DNA of 28,538 nucleotides, from the NCBI GenBank assembly GCA_036003365.1, contig DASYSL010000070.1, forward strand, positions 1-28,538, in the 5' to 3' direction. Source of the stretch: DASYSL01 sp036003365 (GTDB lineage Bacteria > Eisenbacteria > RBG-16-71-46 > DASYSL01). Both the position numbers and the translations under genes were made by a program. Shown piece by piece: positions 7,863 to 15,272 of this stretch; position 1 is the first letter of the stretch, and each line of letters opens with the position of its first letter. The notes under the pieces were generated by a model. It saw only the letters and a list, made by a program, of their open reading frames with translations, was not told the origin of the DNA and ran no database searches.

Positions 7863-8453
7863 ATGTTGTTCCCGTTGCTTCTGCTCGGCTTGATCGCGGT
7901 CGTCGTGCTGTGGGTCATCGGGCTTTACAACGGCCTCGTCGGCTTGCGCAACCAGGTGGCCAACGCCTGGAAGCAGATCGACGTGCAGCTCAAGCGCCGT
8001 CACGATCTCATCCCCAACCTCGTGAACACGGTGCGCGGCATGATGAAGTTCGAGCAGGACACGCTCGAGCGCGTCATGCAGGCGCGCGCCAAGGCCGTCT
8101 CGGCCGTCGGCGTGAACGCGAAGGGTCAGGCGGAGGGCGAGCTCACGCAAACCCTCGGGCGGTTGTTCGCCGTCATGGAAGCGTATCCGGAATTCAAGTC
8201 GAACCAGAACGCCATGCAGCTCCAGGAGGAGCTGGCATCGACCGAGAACAAGATCTCGTTCGCGCGCCAGTTCTATAACGACCTCGTGATGCGCTTCAAC
8301 ACGGCGCAGCAGAGCTTCCCGGCCAACCTGTTCGCCGCTTCGATGGGATTCAAGCCGGCGGAGTTCCTGGAGATCACCGAGGCGGATCGCGCCGTGCCCA
8401 CGGTCGATCTCTCGACCGGCACGCCGGTCGCGCCCGCGGCTCAGGCTTCGTAA
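7863..8453 (+). CDS. LemA family protein
   Basis: 196 residues, the normal length. A single N-terminal membrane helix (residues about 3-22) is followed by the LemA signature YNGLVGLRNQVANAWKQIDV, QLKRRHDLIPNLVNTVRG, and the coiled-coil region ending in ISFARQFYNDLVMRFN and FPANLFA. LemA proteins are membrane-anchored helical bundles of uncertain function, frequently encoded beside M48 metalloproteases or TPM-domain proteins. Here an M48 protease follows after 21 bp on the same strand, so the two probably form an operon. GGAGG 8 nt before the ATG supports the start. The 267 bp upstream (7596-7862) separate it from the divergent SelW-like pair and must hold both promoters; I could not pick convincing hexamers there. 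Confidence 0.93.
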   Translation: MLFPLLLLGLIAVVVLWVIGLYNGLVGLRNQVANAWKQIDVQLKRRHDLIPNLVNTVRGMMKFEQDTLERVMQARAKAVSAVGVNAKGQAEGELTQTLGRLFAVMEAYPEFKSNQNAMQLQEELASTENKISFARQFYNDLVMRFNTAQQSFPANLFAASMGFKPAEFLEITEADRAVPTVDLSTGTPVAPAAQAS

Positions 8454-8474
8454 CCCGTTTCGCGAAGAACGACC

Positions 8475-9515
8475 GTGAGCTCGTTCTACCAGCCGCACAG
8501 CTTCTACGACCTGCAGGCGGCGAACCGGCGCAAGACGACGCTCCTCATCGTCGCCTTCCTCGTCCTGTTCGCCGCCCTGGGCTATGGCTTCGACTGGTTT
8601 TTCGGCGTCGGGATGCGCCACGGCGGCCTGTCGTTCCCGCTGCCGATCTTCTGCTTCATCGGCTTCCTGCTGGGTGCGGCGTCGGCCTCGATGAGCTATT
8701 TCAATGGCGCGAGCCAGGTGCTGAACGCCACCAACGCCCGGCCTGCCGATCCCAGCGTGCTCGGGCAGAAGCAGCTCATGAACGTGGTCGACGAGATGCG
8801 GCTGGCCTCGGGGCTGCCGCCCATCCCGGTCTACGTCGTGCCCGACCCCGATCCCAACGCGTTCGCGGTGGGGCGCGATCCGCAACACGCTTCGATCGCG
8901 GTGACCCAGGGATTGCTCGACACGCTCGATCGCGAGGAGCTGCAGGGCGTGATCGGCCACGAGCTGTCGCACGTGAAGAATCTCGACGTGCGCACCATGA
9001 CGCTGGTCGCCGCTCTGTACGGCGGGCTCGTCCTCCTCTCCGACATGGGTGCCCGCTCGATGCGCTGGGGCCGCATGGGCGGCGGCGATCGCGGGCGCGG
9101 CGGACGCGGGGGCGGCGGCGTCATCCTTCTTTTGCTCTGGCTCTTCCTGCTCATTCTCGCGCCCATTCTCGGCCGGCTCATGGCGCTGGCCGTCTCACGC
9201 TCGCGCGAGTACGACGCCGACGCTTCGAGTGCCGAGATGACGCGCAATCCTCTCGGTCTGGCGAGTGCCTTGCGCAAGATCGAGGCGGCGACCGAGCCGA
9301 CGCGCTCGATCGGACGCGGTGCGGCACACCTGTGCATCGCCGATCCGCGCGGCCGCGAGCTCAACCAGTCGGAGAACGGCTGGGCCAACCTGTGGGGCAC
9401 GCATCCGCCCATCCAGAAGCGCATCTCGCTCCTGGAATCGATGGCTGGCGTGGTCACCGCGGACGCGCCAGAAGTGGCTCCGCGGCCGGCGACCGCCGCT
9501 GGCGGGCTCGCCTAA
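8475..9515 (+). CDS. membrane M48 family zinc metalloprotease (HtpX-like)
   Basis: 346 residues from a GTG at 8475. Two N-terminal membrane helices (about 21-45 and 53-75) precede the catalytic region with HELSH at 162-166 (zinc ligands His162 and His166, catalytic Glu163). The third ligand is Glu245 in SRSREYDAD, the usual M48 arrangement. Between them is a further hydrophobic segment, a Gly/Arg-rich loop (about 197-215, low complexity) and another helix (217-238), so the active site faces the cytoplasm as in HtpX. M48/HtpX proteases degrade damaged membrane proteins. The Shine-Dalgarno is poor, consistent with coupling to lemA upstream. A GC hairpin follows at 9526-9545. Confidence 0.92.
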   Translation: MSSFYQPHSFYDLQAANRRKTTLLIVAFLVLFAALGYGFDWFFGVGMRHGGLSFPLPIFCFIGFLLGAASASMSYFNGASQVLNATNARPADPSVLGQKQLMNVVDEMRLASGLPPIPVYVVPDPDPNAFAVGRDPQHASIAVTQGLLDTLDREELQGVIGHELSHVKNLDVRTMTLVAALYGGLVLLSDMGARSMRWGRMGGGDRGRGGRGGGGVILLLLWLFLLILAPILGRLMALAVSRSREYDADASSAEMTRNPLGLASALRKIEAATEPTRSIGRGAAHLCIADPRGRELNQSENGWANLWGTHPPIQKRISLLESMAGVVTADAPEVAPRPATAAGGLA

Positions 9516-9525
9516 ACCCGCTGTC

Positions 9526-9545
9526 GCCCCCGGTGCATCGGGGGC
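9526..9545 (+). terminator. GC hairpin after the M48 gene, possible terminator
   Basis: GCCCCCG and CGGGGGC form a perfect 7-bp stem around a 6-nt loop, 11 nt past the M48 stop. There is no T-tract, so intrinsic termination is doubtful. The rest of 9516-9736 holds the Shine-Dalgarno of the next gene and nothing else I can name. Confidence 0.35.
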
Positions 9546-9736
9546 ACGGATCGTGGCACTCCCGCCGCGACCTGCAGGGTGCACTCTTGCAGAATCCACT
9601 CCACCCCGTCTAAATGCCGTCCGAACAGGGTCGAAAAGCTGTCCCGACAAGAGGATGAGTGGCATGGCGGTTGCATGATTTAGGGGCCGGTGGGCCGGAC
9701 GGCCAGCCCGCCAGGGCTCTCGCAGGGAGTGAGTAC

Positions 9737-10198
9737 ATGACGCGCTTTGGCATCCTGACCCTGATGGCGGTGATGGCCGCCCTTTGGGTGATCGCCGCGA
9801 CGACGGCCGGGACGGCCGAGGCGGGGGTCATGCTGAACGTCGGCGTCCATGTGGGCGATCCTCCCCCACCGCCGGCTTACGTGTTCGATGATGAGCCCGA
9901 AGTGATCCTGGTGCCCTCGACGCGCGTGTATTACGTGCCCGAGCAGGAATTCGATCTCTATCGCTATGGCCGCTACTGGTACATCAACCGCGGCGGCTGG
10001 TGGTATCGCGCCGCGGGCTATCGCGGCCCCTTCGCCTACATCGACTACGACCGAGTCCCTTCATCCGTGCTCCGGGTTCCCCCGAAGTATCACCGCCACC
10101 CCCTGGGCGGCCCTCCCGGACAGATGAAGCGCGCCTACCAGCCCGAAGACAGGCGGGAATGGCACGGCCCACCTCCCAAGCACTGGGACCGCCACTAA
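9737..10198 (+). CDS. small secreted aromatic-rich (YxWY-type) envelope protein
   Basis: 153 residues. A signal peptide (about 1-31, ending TAEA) is followed by a VMLNVGVHVGDPPPPP segment, then VILVPSTRVYYVPEQEFDLYRYGRYWYINRGGWWYRA, with an unusual density of Tyr and Trp, and a basic Pro/His-rich tail. This resembles a widespread group of small exported hypothetical proteins of proteobacteria with a PPPP-V-x-P-x-x-x-V-Y-Y-V-P core; I know no established function. I chose the ATG at 9737 because it begins the signal peptide and has AGGGAG upstream; the longer frame from 9659 has no signal-like start. The stop is followed after 4 nt by a REP-like palindrome that may also end transcription. Confidence 0.8.
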   Translation: MTRFGILTLMAVMAALWVIAATTAGTAEAGVMLNVGVHVGDPPPPPAYVFDDEPEVILVPSTRVYYVPEQEFDLYRYGRYWYINRGGWWYRAAGYRGPFAYIDYDRVPSSVLRVPPKYHRHPLGGPPGQMKRAYQPEDRREWHGPPPKHWDRH

Positions 10199-10202
10199 GT
10201 AC

Positions 10203-10280
10203 AAGTGGGTCCTGATCCCTTCGGACCCACTTCGTCGTTTCAAAACCGGCAACTGGGCCCTGACCGATTTGGACCCACTC
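10203..10280. repeat. two REP-like palindromic units in direct repeat
   Basis: Unit 1: AAGTGGGTCC (10203-10212), a 10-nt spacer, GGACCCACTT (10223-10232), a perfect 10-bp inverted repeat. Unit 2: AACTGGGCCC (10251-10260), a 10-nt spacer, GGACCCACTC (10271-10280), the same arrangement 48 nt later but with mismatches in the stem. Both spacers begin TGA. The pair fills most of the gap between the secreted-protein gene and rpiA and resembles intergenic REP elements of the kind mobilised by RAYT transposases; no transposase is in the window. Unit 1 could also act as a terminator hairpin. Confidence 0.6.
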
Positions 10281-10320
10281 CGATGCGCTGGAGCACGTCC
10301 GAGGATGCGCCGGCGCATGC

Positions 10321-10326
10321 TAGATT
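10321..10326 (+). promoter_or_regulatory. TANNNT -10 element of rpiA, near-leaderless
   Basis: TAGATT lies 7 nt before the chosen GTG of rpiA, with no Shine-Dalgarno between. Transcription would begin at or beside the start codon. No clear -35 is seen. Confidence 0.45.
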
Positions 10327-10333
10327 CCCGCGC

Positions 10334-11044
10334 GTGGATGCGACTCGAGCCAAACGAAACGCCGCCATCGAAGCCGTGACGCTGGTCGAAGACGGCATGA
10401 CTGTCGGCCTCGGCACCGGCAGCACGGCCGAACTGTTCATCGCCGGACTGGCCGGGCGGCTCGCCCAGGGCCTCAGCATGCGCGGCGTGGCCACCTCGGA
10501 ACGGACGGCGCGAGTGGCGCGCGAAGCGGGCATTCCTCTCGTGGGGTTGGATGCGGCCCTGACGCTCGATCTCACCATCGACGGCGCCGACGAGATCCTC
10601 GCCGATGGCAGCGCCATCAAGGGCGGCGGCGGCGCACTGCTGCGTGAGAAAGTCGTGGCGGCAGCGACGCGCGGCCCGCGCGTGGCGGTGGTCGACGACT
10701 CCAAGCTGGTCACGCGGCTCGGCGCGTTTCCCCTCCCCGTCGAGGTGGTGCCTTTCGCTCGCCCCGCGGTGGAGCGCGCGCTCGTGCGCTGGGGCGTGGC
10801 ACCGCAATGGCGGCGCTTGGACGGCGCACCCGTGGTCACCGACAACGGCAATCACCTGATCGACGTGCGCTTCGGGCCGCGCGCGGAGTGGGACGAGATC
10901 GCGGCGCGACTCGACGCTCTTCCCGGCGTCGCCGCGCATGGGCTCTTTCTCGATTGCTTCGATCGGATTCTCTTGGGCAGCGAGATCGGCGTGACGCGGC
11001 GCGAGGTCACGCGCACGGGGCCCGGGCGCTTTCCTTCGCTCTAG
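10334..11044 (+). CDS. rpiA: ribose-5-phosphate isomerase A
   Basis: 236 residues from the GTG at 10334; the family is usually 220-235. It interconverts ribose 5-phosphate and ribulose 5-phosphate in the non-oxidative pentose phosphate pathway, in the cytoplasm. Family motifs are all present: GLGTGSTA (phosphate-binding loop), TIDGADEI (the two catalytic-site Asp), KGGGGALLREKVV (catalytic Lys and Glu), VDDSKLV, and the C-terminal GxFL region as HGLFLDCFDRILLG. The frame is open further upstream (to 10205), but that part reads through the REP-like repeats and has no family similarity. An ATG at 10283 is the other candidate start. A TAGATT 7 nt before the GTG suggests leaderless expression. 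It converges on the glycosyltransferase gene; both stop codons share the palindrome CTAG. Confidence 0.93.
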   Translation: MDATRAKRNAAIEAVTLVEDGMTVGLGTGSTAELFIAGLAGRLAQGLSMRGVATSERTARVAREAGIPLVGLDAALTLDLTIDGADEILADGSAIKGGGGALLREKVVAAATRGPRVAVVDDSKLVTRLGAFPLPVEVVPFARPAVERALVRWGVAPQWRRLDGAPVVTDNGNHLIDVRFGPRAEWDEIAARLDALPGVAAHGLFLDCFDRILLGSEIGVTRREVTRTGPGRFPSL

Positions 11045-11790
11045 CCGCTCTGACTCACTGTTTCCGCCACTTCCCAGAACGTCTTGGGCTCGAGCCGCCG
11101 CAAGCGGTGCCTCTTTTCGAGCTGACGCAGGTCGGCCAGGCGCTCGGGGCCGAAGTCGGCGGAAGCGTTGCCGCCCTCGCGCATGCGCACCTCGACGGTG
11201 ACGCCCGCAACCCGCACCGGCACGGTCTTTTCGCGCGCCCGCAGAAGGAAATCCCAGTCGTCCGAGAAGCGAAAGAGCGGATCGAATCCGGCGAGCTCGC
11301 GAAGCAAAGAGGCCTCGAGCCCCCACGCGCTCGGCGGAATGAAATCGTCGGTGCGCATGAGGCGGTCGTCCCAGTCGTGCGCCAGGAGGCGCGTCTCGAG
11401 ATCGTGACGGACGCCGTCGGCAACGTGCTCACGCACCACGACGCTGTCGCGAAAGGCGAAGCGAGTGCCCGGCATCGCCAGCGCGCCCGCGAGCCCCTCG
11501 AGATGTCCGGGCCGCCAGCGATCGTCGTCGTCGAGGAGGGCGACGGCTTCGCCACGGGCATCTTGACCCATTTGGTTCCGCGCCTGGGCCGCGCGCGCGC
11601 CGGGCAAATCCACGAAGATCAGTGGCACGTCGCCCACGCGGGGCGGAAGCTCGCCCACCGGCGAGGCGCTCGTGTCGGCGACGCGAATCTCGATGGGCAG
11701 AAGGGTCTGGCGCGCGATCGAGGCGAGCGCGTCGGCAAGCAGGGCCGGCCGGTCGCGCGTCGTGACCAGGACGCTGAACGCCAGCGACAT
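11041..11790 (-). CDS. family 2 glycosyltransferase (GT-A fold)
   Basis: 249 residues. The N-terminus FSVLVTTRDRPALLADALASI is the usual GT2 nucleotide-binding start, and ALLDDDDRW (Asp87-Asp90) supplies the metal-binding DxD. Further on, FSDDWDFLLRA resembles the acceptor-side ED/D motif. There are no membrane helices, so it is probably cytoplasmic and adds a sugar to an unknown acceptor (polysaccharide, lipid or protein). It begins 2 bp after the stop of the M1 aminopeptidase gene on the same strand, so it is likely co-transcribed and translationally coupled; the Shine-Dalgarno is poor. A specific sugar or acceptor cannot be inferred. Confidence 0.88.
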   Translation of the reverse strand: MSLAFSVLVTTRDRPALLADALASIARQTLLPIEIRVADTSASPVGELPPRVGDVPLIFVDLPGARAAQARNQMGQDARGEAVALLDDDDRWRPGHLEGLAGALAMPGTRFAFRDSVVVREHVADGVRHDLETRLLAHDWDDRLMRTDDFIPPSAWGLEASLLRELAGFDPLFRFSDDWDFLLRAREKTVPVRVAGVTVEVRMREGGNASADFGPERLADLRQLEKRHRLRRLEPKTFWEVAETVSQSG

Positions 11791-11792
11791 CG

Positions 11793-13913
11793 CTACGGCG
11801 TGATCACGATCCGGCGCCGGTCTTCCCCGTCCGGCGTGGTCACCCGCAGCACGTAGACCCCACCCGAGAGCCGGCGCCCGTTGCCATCACGCAGATCGAA
11901 GGGCAGATCGAACACGCCCGGACCGAGGGCCATGGCGCGCCCCTGCACGCGCCGACCCTTCACGTCGAAGAGCTCGATCTTCACTTCCTCGGGCGCGGTC
12001 TGGCCGTTCAGCGTGGTGATCGGACCCAAGTGGGGCACGCGCAGGCGCAGCGTCGCGCCGAGTGCGACGGGGTTGGGATAGAAGGACTCGACTTGCACGT
12101 GCGCGGGCTCGGGCGACGTCGTGTCGGCAACATCCGAGTGCGGCACTACGCGCTTCAGGACCCAAGAGTCGGGATCGAGCCTCACGTCGGTCGGCTGGGC
12201 GTCGACCGAGAACGAGAACTCCTCGGACGCGGCCACGCTCGTGATCGGGAAGCGGCGCTCCCCCGCCGTGGTCACGACCGCCACTTCCATGGGCACGCGG
12301 AAGAGCGGCGCGTTGATCGAAGCCTGCGTCTGGCGCAGGTGCAGGTTCACCGTCCAGGGACCCGGTCGCTCCGCCCCCGCGCTTACCGGTGCCGCGGCGC
12401 GCTGGCTGTCGAACGAGTACTCGAAGACCGGATAGCCCTGCTCGTAGAGCCACTGATGGAAGAACCAGCTCAGATCCTGGCCCGACACGGTCATCGCCTC
12501 GTTGGCGAAATCGGCGCTCGTCACGTTGCCAAAGGCGTGGTCGTCGAGGTAATGCCGAAGGATGTCGAAGAACACGGTGTCGCCGACCAGGCCGCGCAGC
12601 ATGTGCAGGATCCAGGCGCCCTTGTCATAGACGGTGGGCGTGAAAATGAAGTCGCTCGGCGGCTGGGTGATGGGATAGCGGCTCAGCAAGTATTCGACGA
12701 AGAACGTGTTCGCCGCGCTGAACAGGACCGCGTTGCGCGCGCCCAGGCCGCGCCAGTGCTCCTCCCAAAGCGCCTCGTTGTAGGTGGCGAAGCCCTCGTT
12801 GAGCCAGATGTCGTTCCAGTCGGCCGGCGTCACCAGATCGCCGAACCACTGATGCGACAGCTCGTGCGCGATGCCGTCCTCGAAGCTCTTGTCGCCACGC
12901 AGCCACGAGCGCGTGATCGTGGTCAGGCTCTGGTGCTCCATGCCGCCGTACGGGAACGGCGTGACCGCGGCCATGCCGTACTTGTCGAACGGATAGGGCC
13001 CATAGTGGCTCTCGTCGAGGGCGAGCATCTGGGGCACATCGGCGAAGTCGACGGCCGCTTTGGGGACGTCCTCGGGAAACACGAGATAGAGAAGAGGAAG
13101 GCCGTTCGCCGAATCGTGCACGGCCTGGTAGTCGCCCATGGTGAAGCACATGAGATAGGTGGAAAGAGGATGGTCCTCTTTCCAGTGCCAGGTCGTCTCG
13201 AGAATCTGCTCCGGCCTGGCCGCGGCACTCGGCGCCGGTGTGTCCACTGCAATGAGCTTGCCGTTCGAGCCCACGTAATACGGCCCGAGCGGAATCGAGA
13301 CCCAGCATTCGAAGCGCGCCTTGTCGCGCGGCTCGTCGACCGACGGCAGCCAGAAGCGCGCGTCCTCGGGCTCGGAGAGGGTGTAGGCATTGCGGTTGTA
13401 GACGTAGTAGCCGCGGCGCGGCGTCCCGTGATAGTCGATGGCGATCCACAGCACGTCACCGGGCTGGCGCAGCGTGTCGCCCGGCGCGGCACTGCCCACG
13501 TGGATGGAGAGGGCCGTGCTGTCGGCGTTGTACACGGCGGCGCGCGCAGTACCGTTCACGCGCACGCCGCGAAGCGCGAGCTGAACCGCGTCCAGACGCA
13601 CCGAATCCACGTTGGCGGCGGCGATCTGCAGCTGGATTTCGACCGTGCCGCCGAGCGTGTCGGCCGTGACTCCGGGCTTCACATGCAGTCCGTAATAGAG
13701 GACGTCGATGGGCGGAGCCGCCAAGGGTTCGGCCGCCCGGCGGTCGACGGCCAGCCAGCGTCCGCCGGCGGTCGTGACGCCTGCCTCAGACGGGCGATGC
13801 GTGAGCGGCGCTTTGTTTTCAGGGCGAGGCGTCGCGGCCGCGATTCGAAACGAAACGATGGGGCAAATGACCAGTCCCAATGCGAGAAGGAGACGTCCGG
13901 CGCGGATCGTCAT
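11793..13913 (-). CDS. secreted M1 family zinc aminopeptidase with C-terminal FlgD/T9SS-like domain
   Basis: 706 residues. A signal peptide (about 1-27) precedes the M1 beta-saddle domain (about 68-260). The catalytic domain has the exopeptidase motif as GGMEH (323-327) in place of GAMEN, and HELSHQWFGD with zinc ligands His350, His354 and Glu373 (NEGFATY), the exact H-E-x-x-H-(18)-E spacing. The probable transition-state Tyr is Tyr429 in VYDKGAWILHMLR. The last 95 residues (SFYPNP ... YVLRVTTPDGEDRRRIVITP) form a FlgD-Ig/T9SS-type-A-like beta-sandwich, a common C-terminal signal of FCB-type secreted proteins. Export to the surface or medium is therefore likely, with a nutritional or peptide-processing role. 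GGAG 6 nt upstream supports the ATG. The GT2 gene follows immediately. Confidence 0.93.
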   Translation of the reverse strand: MTIRAGRLLLALGLVICPIVSFRIAAATPRPENKAPLTHRPSEAGVTTAGGRWLAVDRRAAEPLAAPPIDVLYYGLHVKPGVTADTLGGTVEIQLQIAAANVDSVRLDAVQLALRGVRVNGTARAAVYNADSTALSIHVGSAAPGDTLRQPGDVLWIAIDYHGTPRRGYYVYNRNAYTLSEPEDARFWLPSVDEPRDKARFECWVSIPLGPYYVGSNGKLIAVDTPAPSAAARPEQILETTWHWKEDHPLSTYLMCFTMGDYQAVHDSANGLPLLYLVFPEDVPKAAVDFADVPQMLALDESHYGPYPFDKYGMAAVTPFPYGGMEHQSLTTITRSWLRGDKSFEDGIAHELSHQWFGDLVTPADWNDIWLNEGFATYNEALWEEHWRGLGARNAVLFSAANTFFVEYLLSRYPITQPPSDFIFTPTVYDKGAWILHMLRGLVGDTVFFDILRHYLDDHAFGNVTSADFANEAMTVSGQDLSWFFHQWLYEQGYPVFEYSFDSQRAAAPVSAGAERPGPWTVNLHLRQTQASINAPLFRVPMEVAVVTTAGERRFPITSVAASEEFSFSVDAQPTDVRLDPDSWVLKRVVPHSDVADTTSPEPAHVQVESFYPNPVALGATLRLRVPHLGPITTLNGQTAPEEVKIELFDVKGRRVQGRAMALGPGVFDLPFDLRDGNGRRLSGGVYVLRVTTPDGEDRRRIVITP

Positions 13914-14010
13914 GCAAACTCCAAGAAGATGGGAACCCTATGTCTCGAAACGAATCACCTGGCGGAAAGCGGAGGATGTTGCAAGAGGATAACACTTTCC
14001 GGCACGTGGC

Positions 14011-14040
14011 TTGCCATTCTGAAGGCGCGGTTCCTATACT
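14011..14040 (+). promoter_or_regulatory. sigma70-like promoter of the glycine-zipper lipoprotein
   Basis: TTGCCA (14011-14016), an 18-nt spacer and TATACT (14035-14040), 71 nt before the ATG at 14112. It lies in the divergent gap between this gene and the M1 aminopeptidase. Confidence 0.6.
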
Positions 14041-14111
14041 GCCCCCGGTATCACCTGCGCCGACGGGAATCATCACATTGGTGCCGCCACATGCGGCGCC
14101 AGGGAGGAACG

Positions 14112-14912
14112 ATGCGCCGCCAAGGAAGCCGATCGAGAGCGCTGGTCCTTCTTCTCGCGGGCGGCGTTGCGCTGCTTGCCGGATGCGCGAAGAAGACCGA
14201 AGAAACATCGACCACCGTCGATTCCACGTTGTCGGGCAGCCTTTCGTCCGACGTGCCCCCGCAGGGCCCGACGCCGTCTCAGGAGTACACGCCACCACCC
14301 GCTGCCTCGCCTTCGCCGGCGCAGGCTCCGGTCTCGCACAAGACCACCAGACCCAGGACACCGTCGTCTCCGGCTCCGACGCATGAGTCGAGCTCGGTGA
14401 CGCTGCCCGCGGGTACGTCGTTCGGGATGACGCTTTCCACCGACCTCAACACCAAGACGGCCACCACCGGCAGCTCGTTTACCGGCACGGTGGCGGAAGA
14501 CGTCGTGGTCGATGGTCGCGTCGCCATCCCGGCGGGCGCTGAAGTGAGCGGGCACCTGCTCGACGCGGCGCGCTCGGGCAAATCGTCGGGCCGCGCCCAC
14601 ATGCAGCTCTCGTACGACAACGTCTCGTTCGGCGGGCATACGTACAACATCGCGGCCGCGAGCGACACCATCTTCGGCAAGGGCGGCTCCGGCAAGGACG
14701 CAGCCATGATCGGTGGCGGCGCGGTGGCCGGCGGCGTGCTGAGCAAGGTGCTGGGCGGAAGCGCCGTCGGTGGCGCGGTCGCCGGCGCGGCAGCCGGTAC
14801 AGCCGCTTCGCTCCTCACGCGCGGGCCGGACCTCCATCTCGAGGCCGGCAAGAAGTTGGACGTGACGCTGCAGGCTCCGGTTACCGTGACCAAACCGAAG
14901 ACCGGCGCTTAG
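14112..14912 (+). CDS. lipoprotein with Pro/Ser/Thr linker and glycine-zipper segment
   Basis: 266 residues. The signal peptide ends in lipobox LAGC (Cys25). Residues about 30-100 are a low-complexity Pro/Ser/Thr linker suited to crossing the periplasm or wall. The folded part has VTLPAGTSFGMTLSTDLNT, TGSSFTGTVAEDVVVDGRVA and IPAGAEVSGHL, repeated beta motifs that recall the TrbI/VirB10-like or LPXTG-sortase-free beta domains seen in many exported proteins. This is followed by a Gly/Ala-rich glycine-zipper hairpin (about 198-235) and a final DLHLEAGKKLDVTLQAPVTV strand. The ATG at 14112 has AGGGAGG upstream; an in-frame ATG at 14091 lacks one. The function is unknown; the glycine zipper suggests membrane association. 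A strong hairpin terminator follows. Confidence 0.82.
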   Translation: MRRQGSRSRALVLLLAGGVALLAGCAKKTEETSTTVDSTLSGSLSSDVPPQGPTPSQEYTPPPAASPSPAQAPVSHKTTRPRTPSSPAPTHESSSVTLPAGTSFGMTLSTDLNTKTATTGSSFTGTVAEDVVVDGRVAIPAGAEVSGHLLDAARSGKSSGRAHMQLSYDNVSFGGHTYNIAAASDTIFGKGGSGKDAAMIGGGAVAGGVLSKVLGGSAVGGAVAGAAAGTAASLLTRGPDLHLEAGKKLDVTLQAPVTVTKPKTGA

Positions 14913-14936
14913 CGAACCTGCACTCGATTGACGGCG

Positions 14937-14973
14937 AGAGCCCGCGGGCACGTGTCCGCGGGCTCTTCGTTTT
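14937..14973 (+). terminator. rho-independent-like terminator
   Basis: AGAGCCCGCGG (14937-14947) pairs perfectly with CCGCGGGCTCT (14956-14966) around an 8-nt loop, followed by a T-rich tail with TTTT at 14970-14973, 24 nt past the lipoprotein stop. Confidence 0.8.
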
Positions 14974-15272
14974 CGTCTCTGCCTCCCGAAGTACGTCGCG
15001 CCTCTCCCGGTGTACCATGAGGAGCAGCCTGGCAGCGGAGGGGAGACCGCTCGAGCGCCGGGATCGAACCGCGAGCGGATCGTAGACGTCGCACTGACCA
15101 TGGCTTGACGTGGTCCGGCGGGCGCACCGCCGGCTGGGTCGATTCATGGCACCGACGTTGCAAATCCGTGACGGCGAGCCCGGAAGTCAATCCTGGGCAG
15201 GTCGCGCAAGACACAGAGCCCACTGCTTCTCACCTCGCACGACGCAGCCCCCTGCGCGGAGGCCGAACCACC
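14974..15272 (+). other. non-coding gap and possible long leader before a lipoprotein gene
   Basis: Together with the terminator before it, 360 bp lie between the two lipoprotein genes. I see no convincing ORF. A TACCAT with a preceding TG near 15012 could be an extended -10, which would leave a leader of about 250 nt. A perfect CCGGCGG/CCGCCGG hairpin lies near 15115-15132 and another GCCC/GGGC stem near 15178-15200. I could not match these to a known riboswitch class. GGAGG at 15258-15262 is the ribosome-binding site of the next gene. Confidence 0.35.

Noticed and set aside
10205..10333. A 43-codon N-terminal extension of rpiA.
   Set aside because: It translates through the REP-like repeats and has no similarity to RpiA; family length and the TAGATT element favour the GTG at 10334.
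12030..14111. A very long plus-strand open frame running antisense through the M1 aminopeptidase gene into the glycine-zipper lipoprotein (960 codons in all).
   Set aside because: It is the antisense shadow of a G+C-rich gene. Only the part from 14112 has a ribosome-binding site, signal peptide and lipobox; the rest is Arg/His/Gly-rich noise.
15050..15140. A GGTTCGATCCCG-like string on the minus strand resembling a tRNA T-arm.
   Set aside because: The T-stem does not pair fully and no acceptor stem, D-arm or anticodon arm can be built around it.
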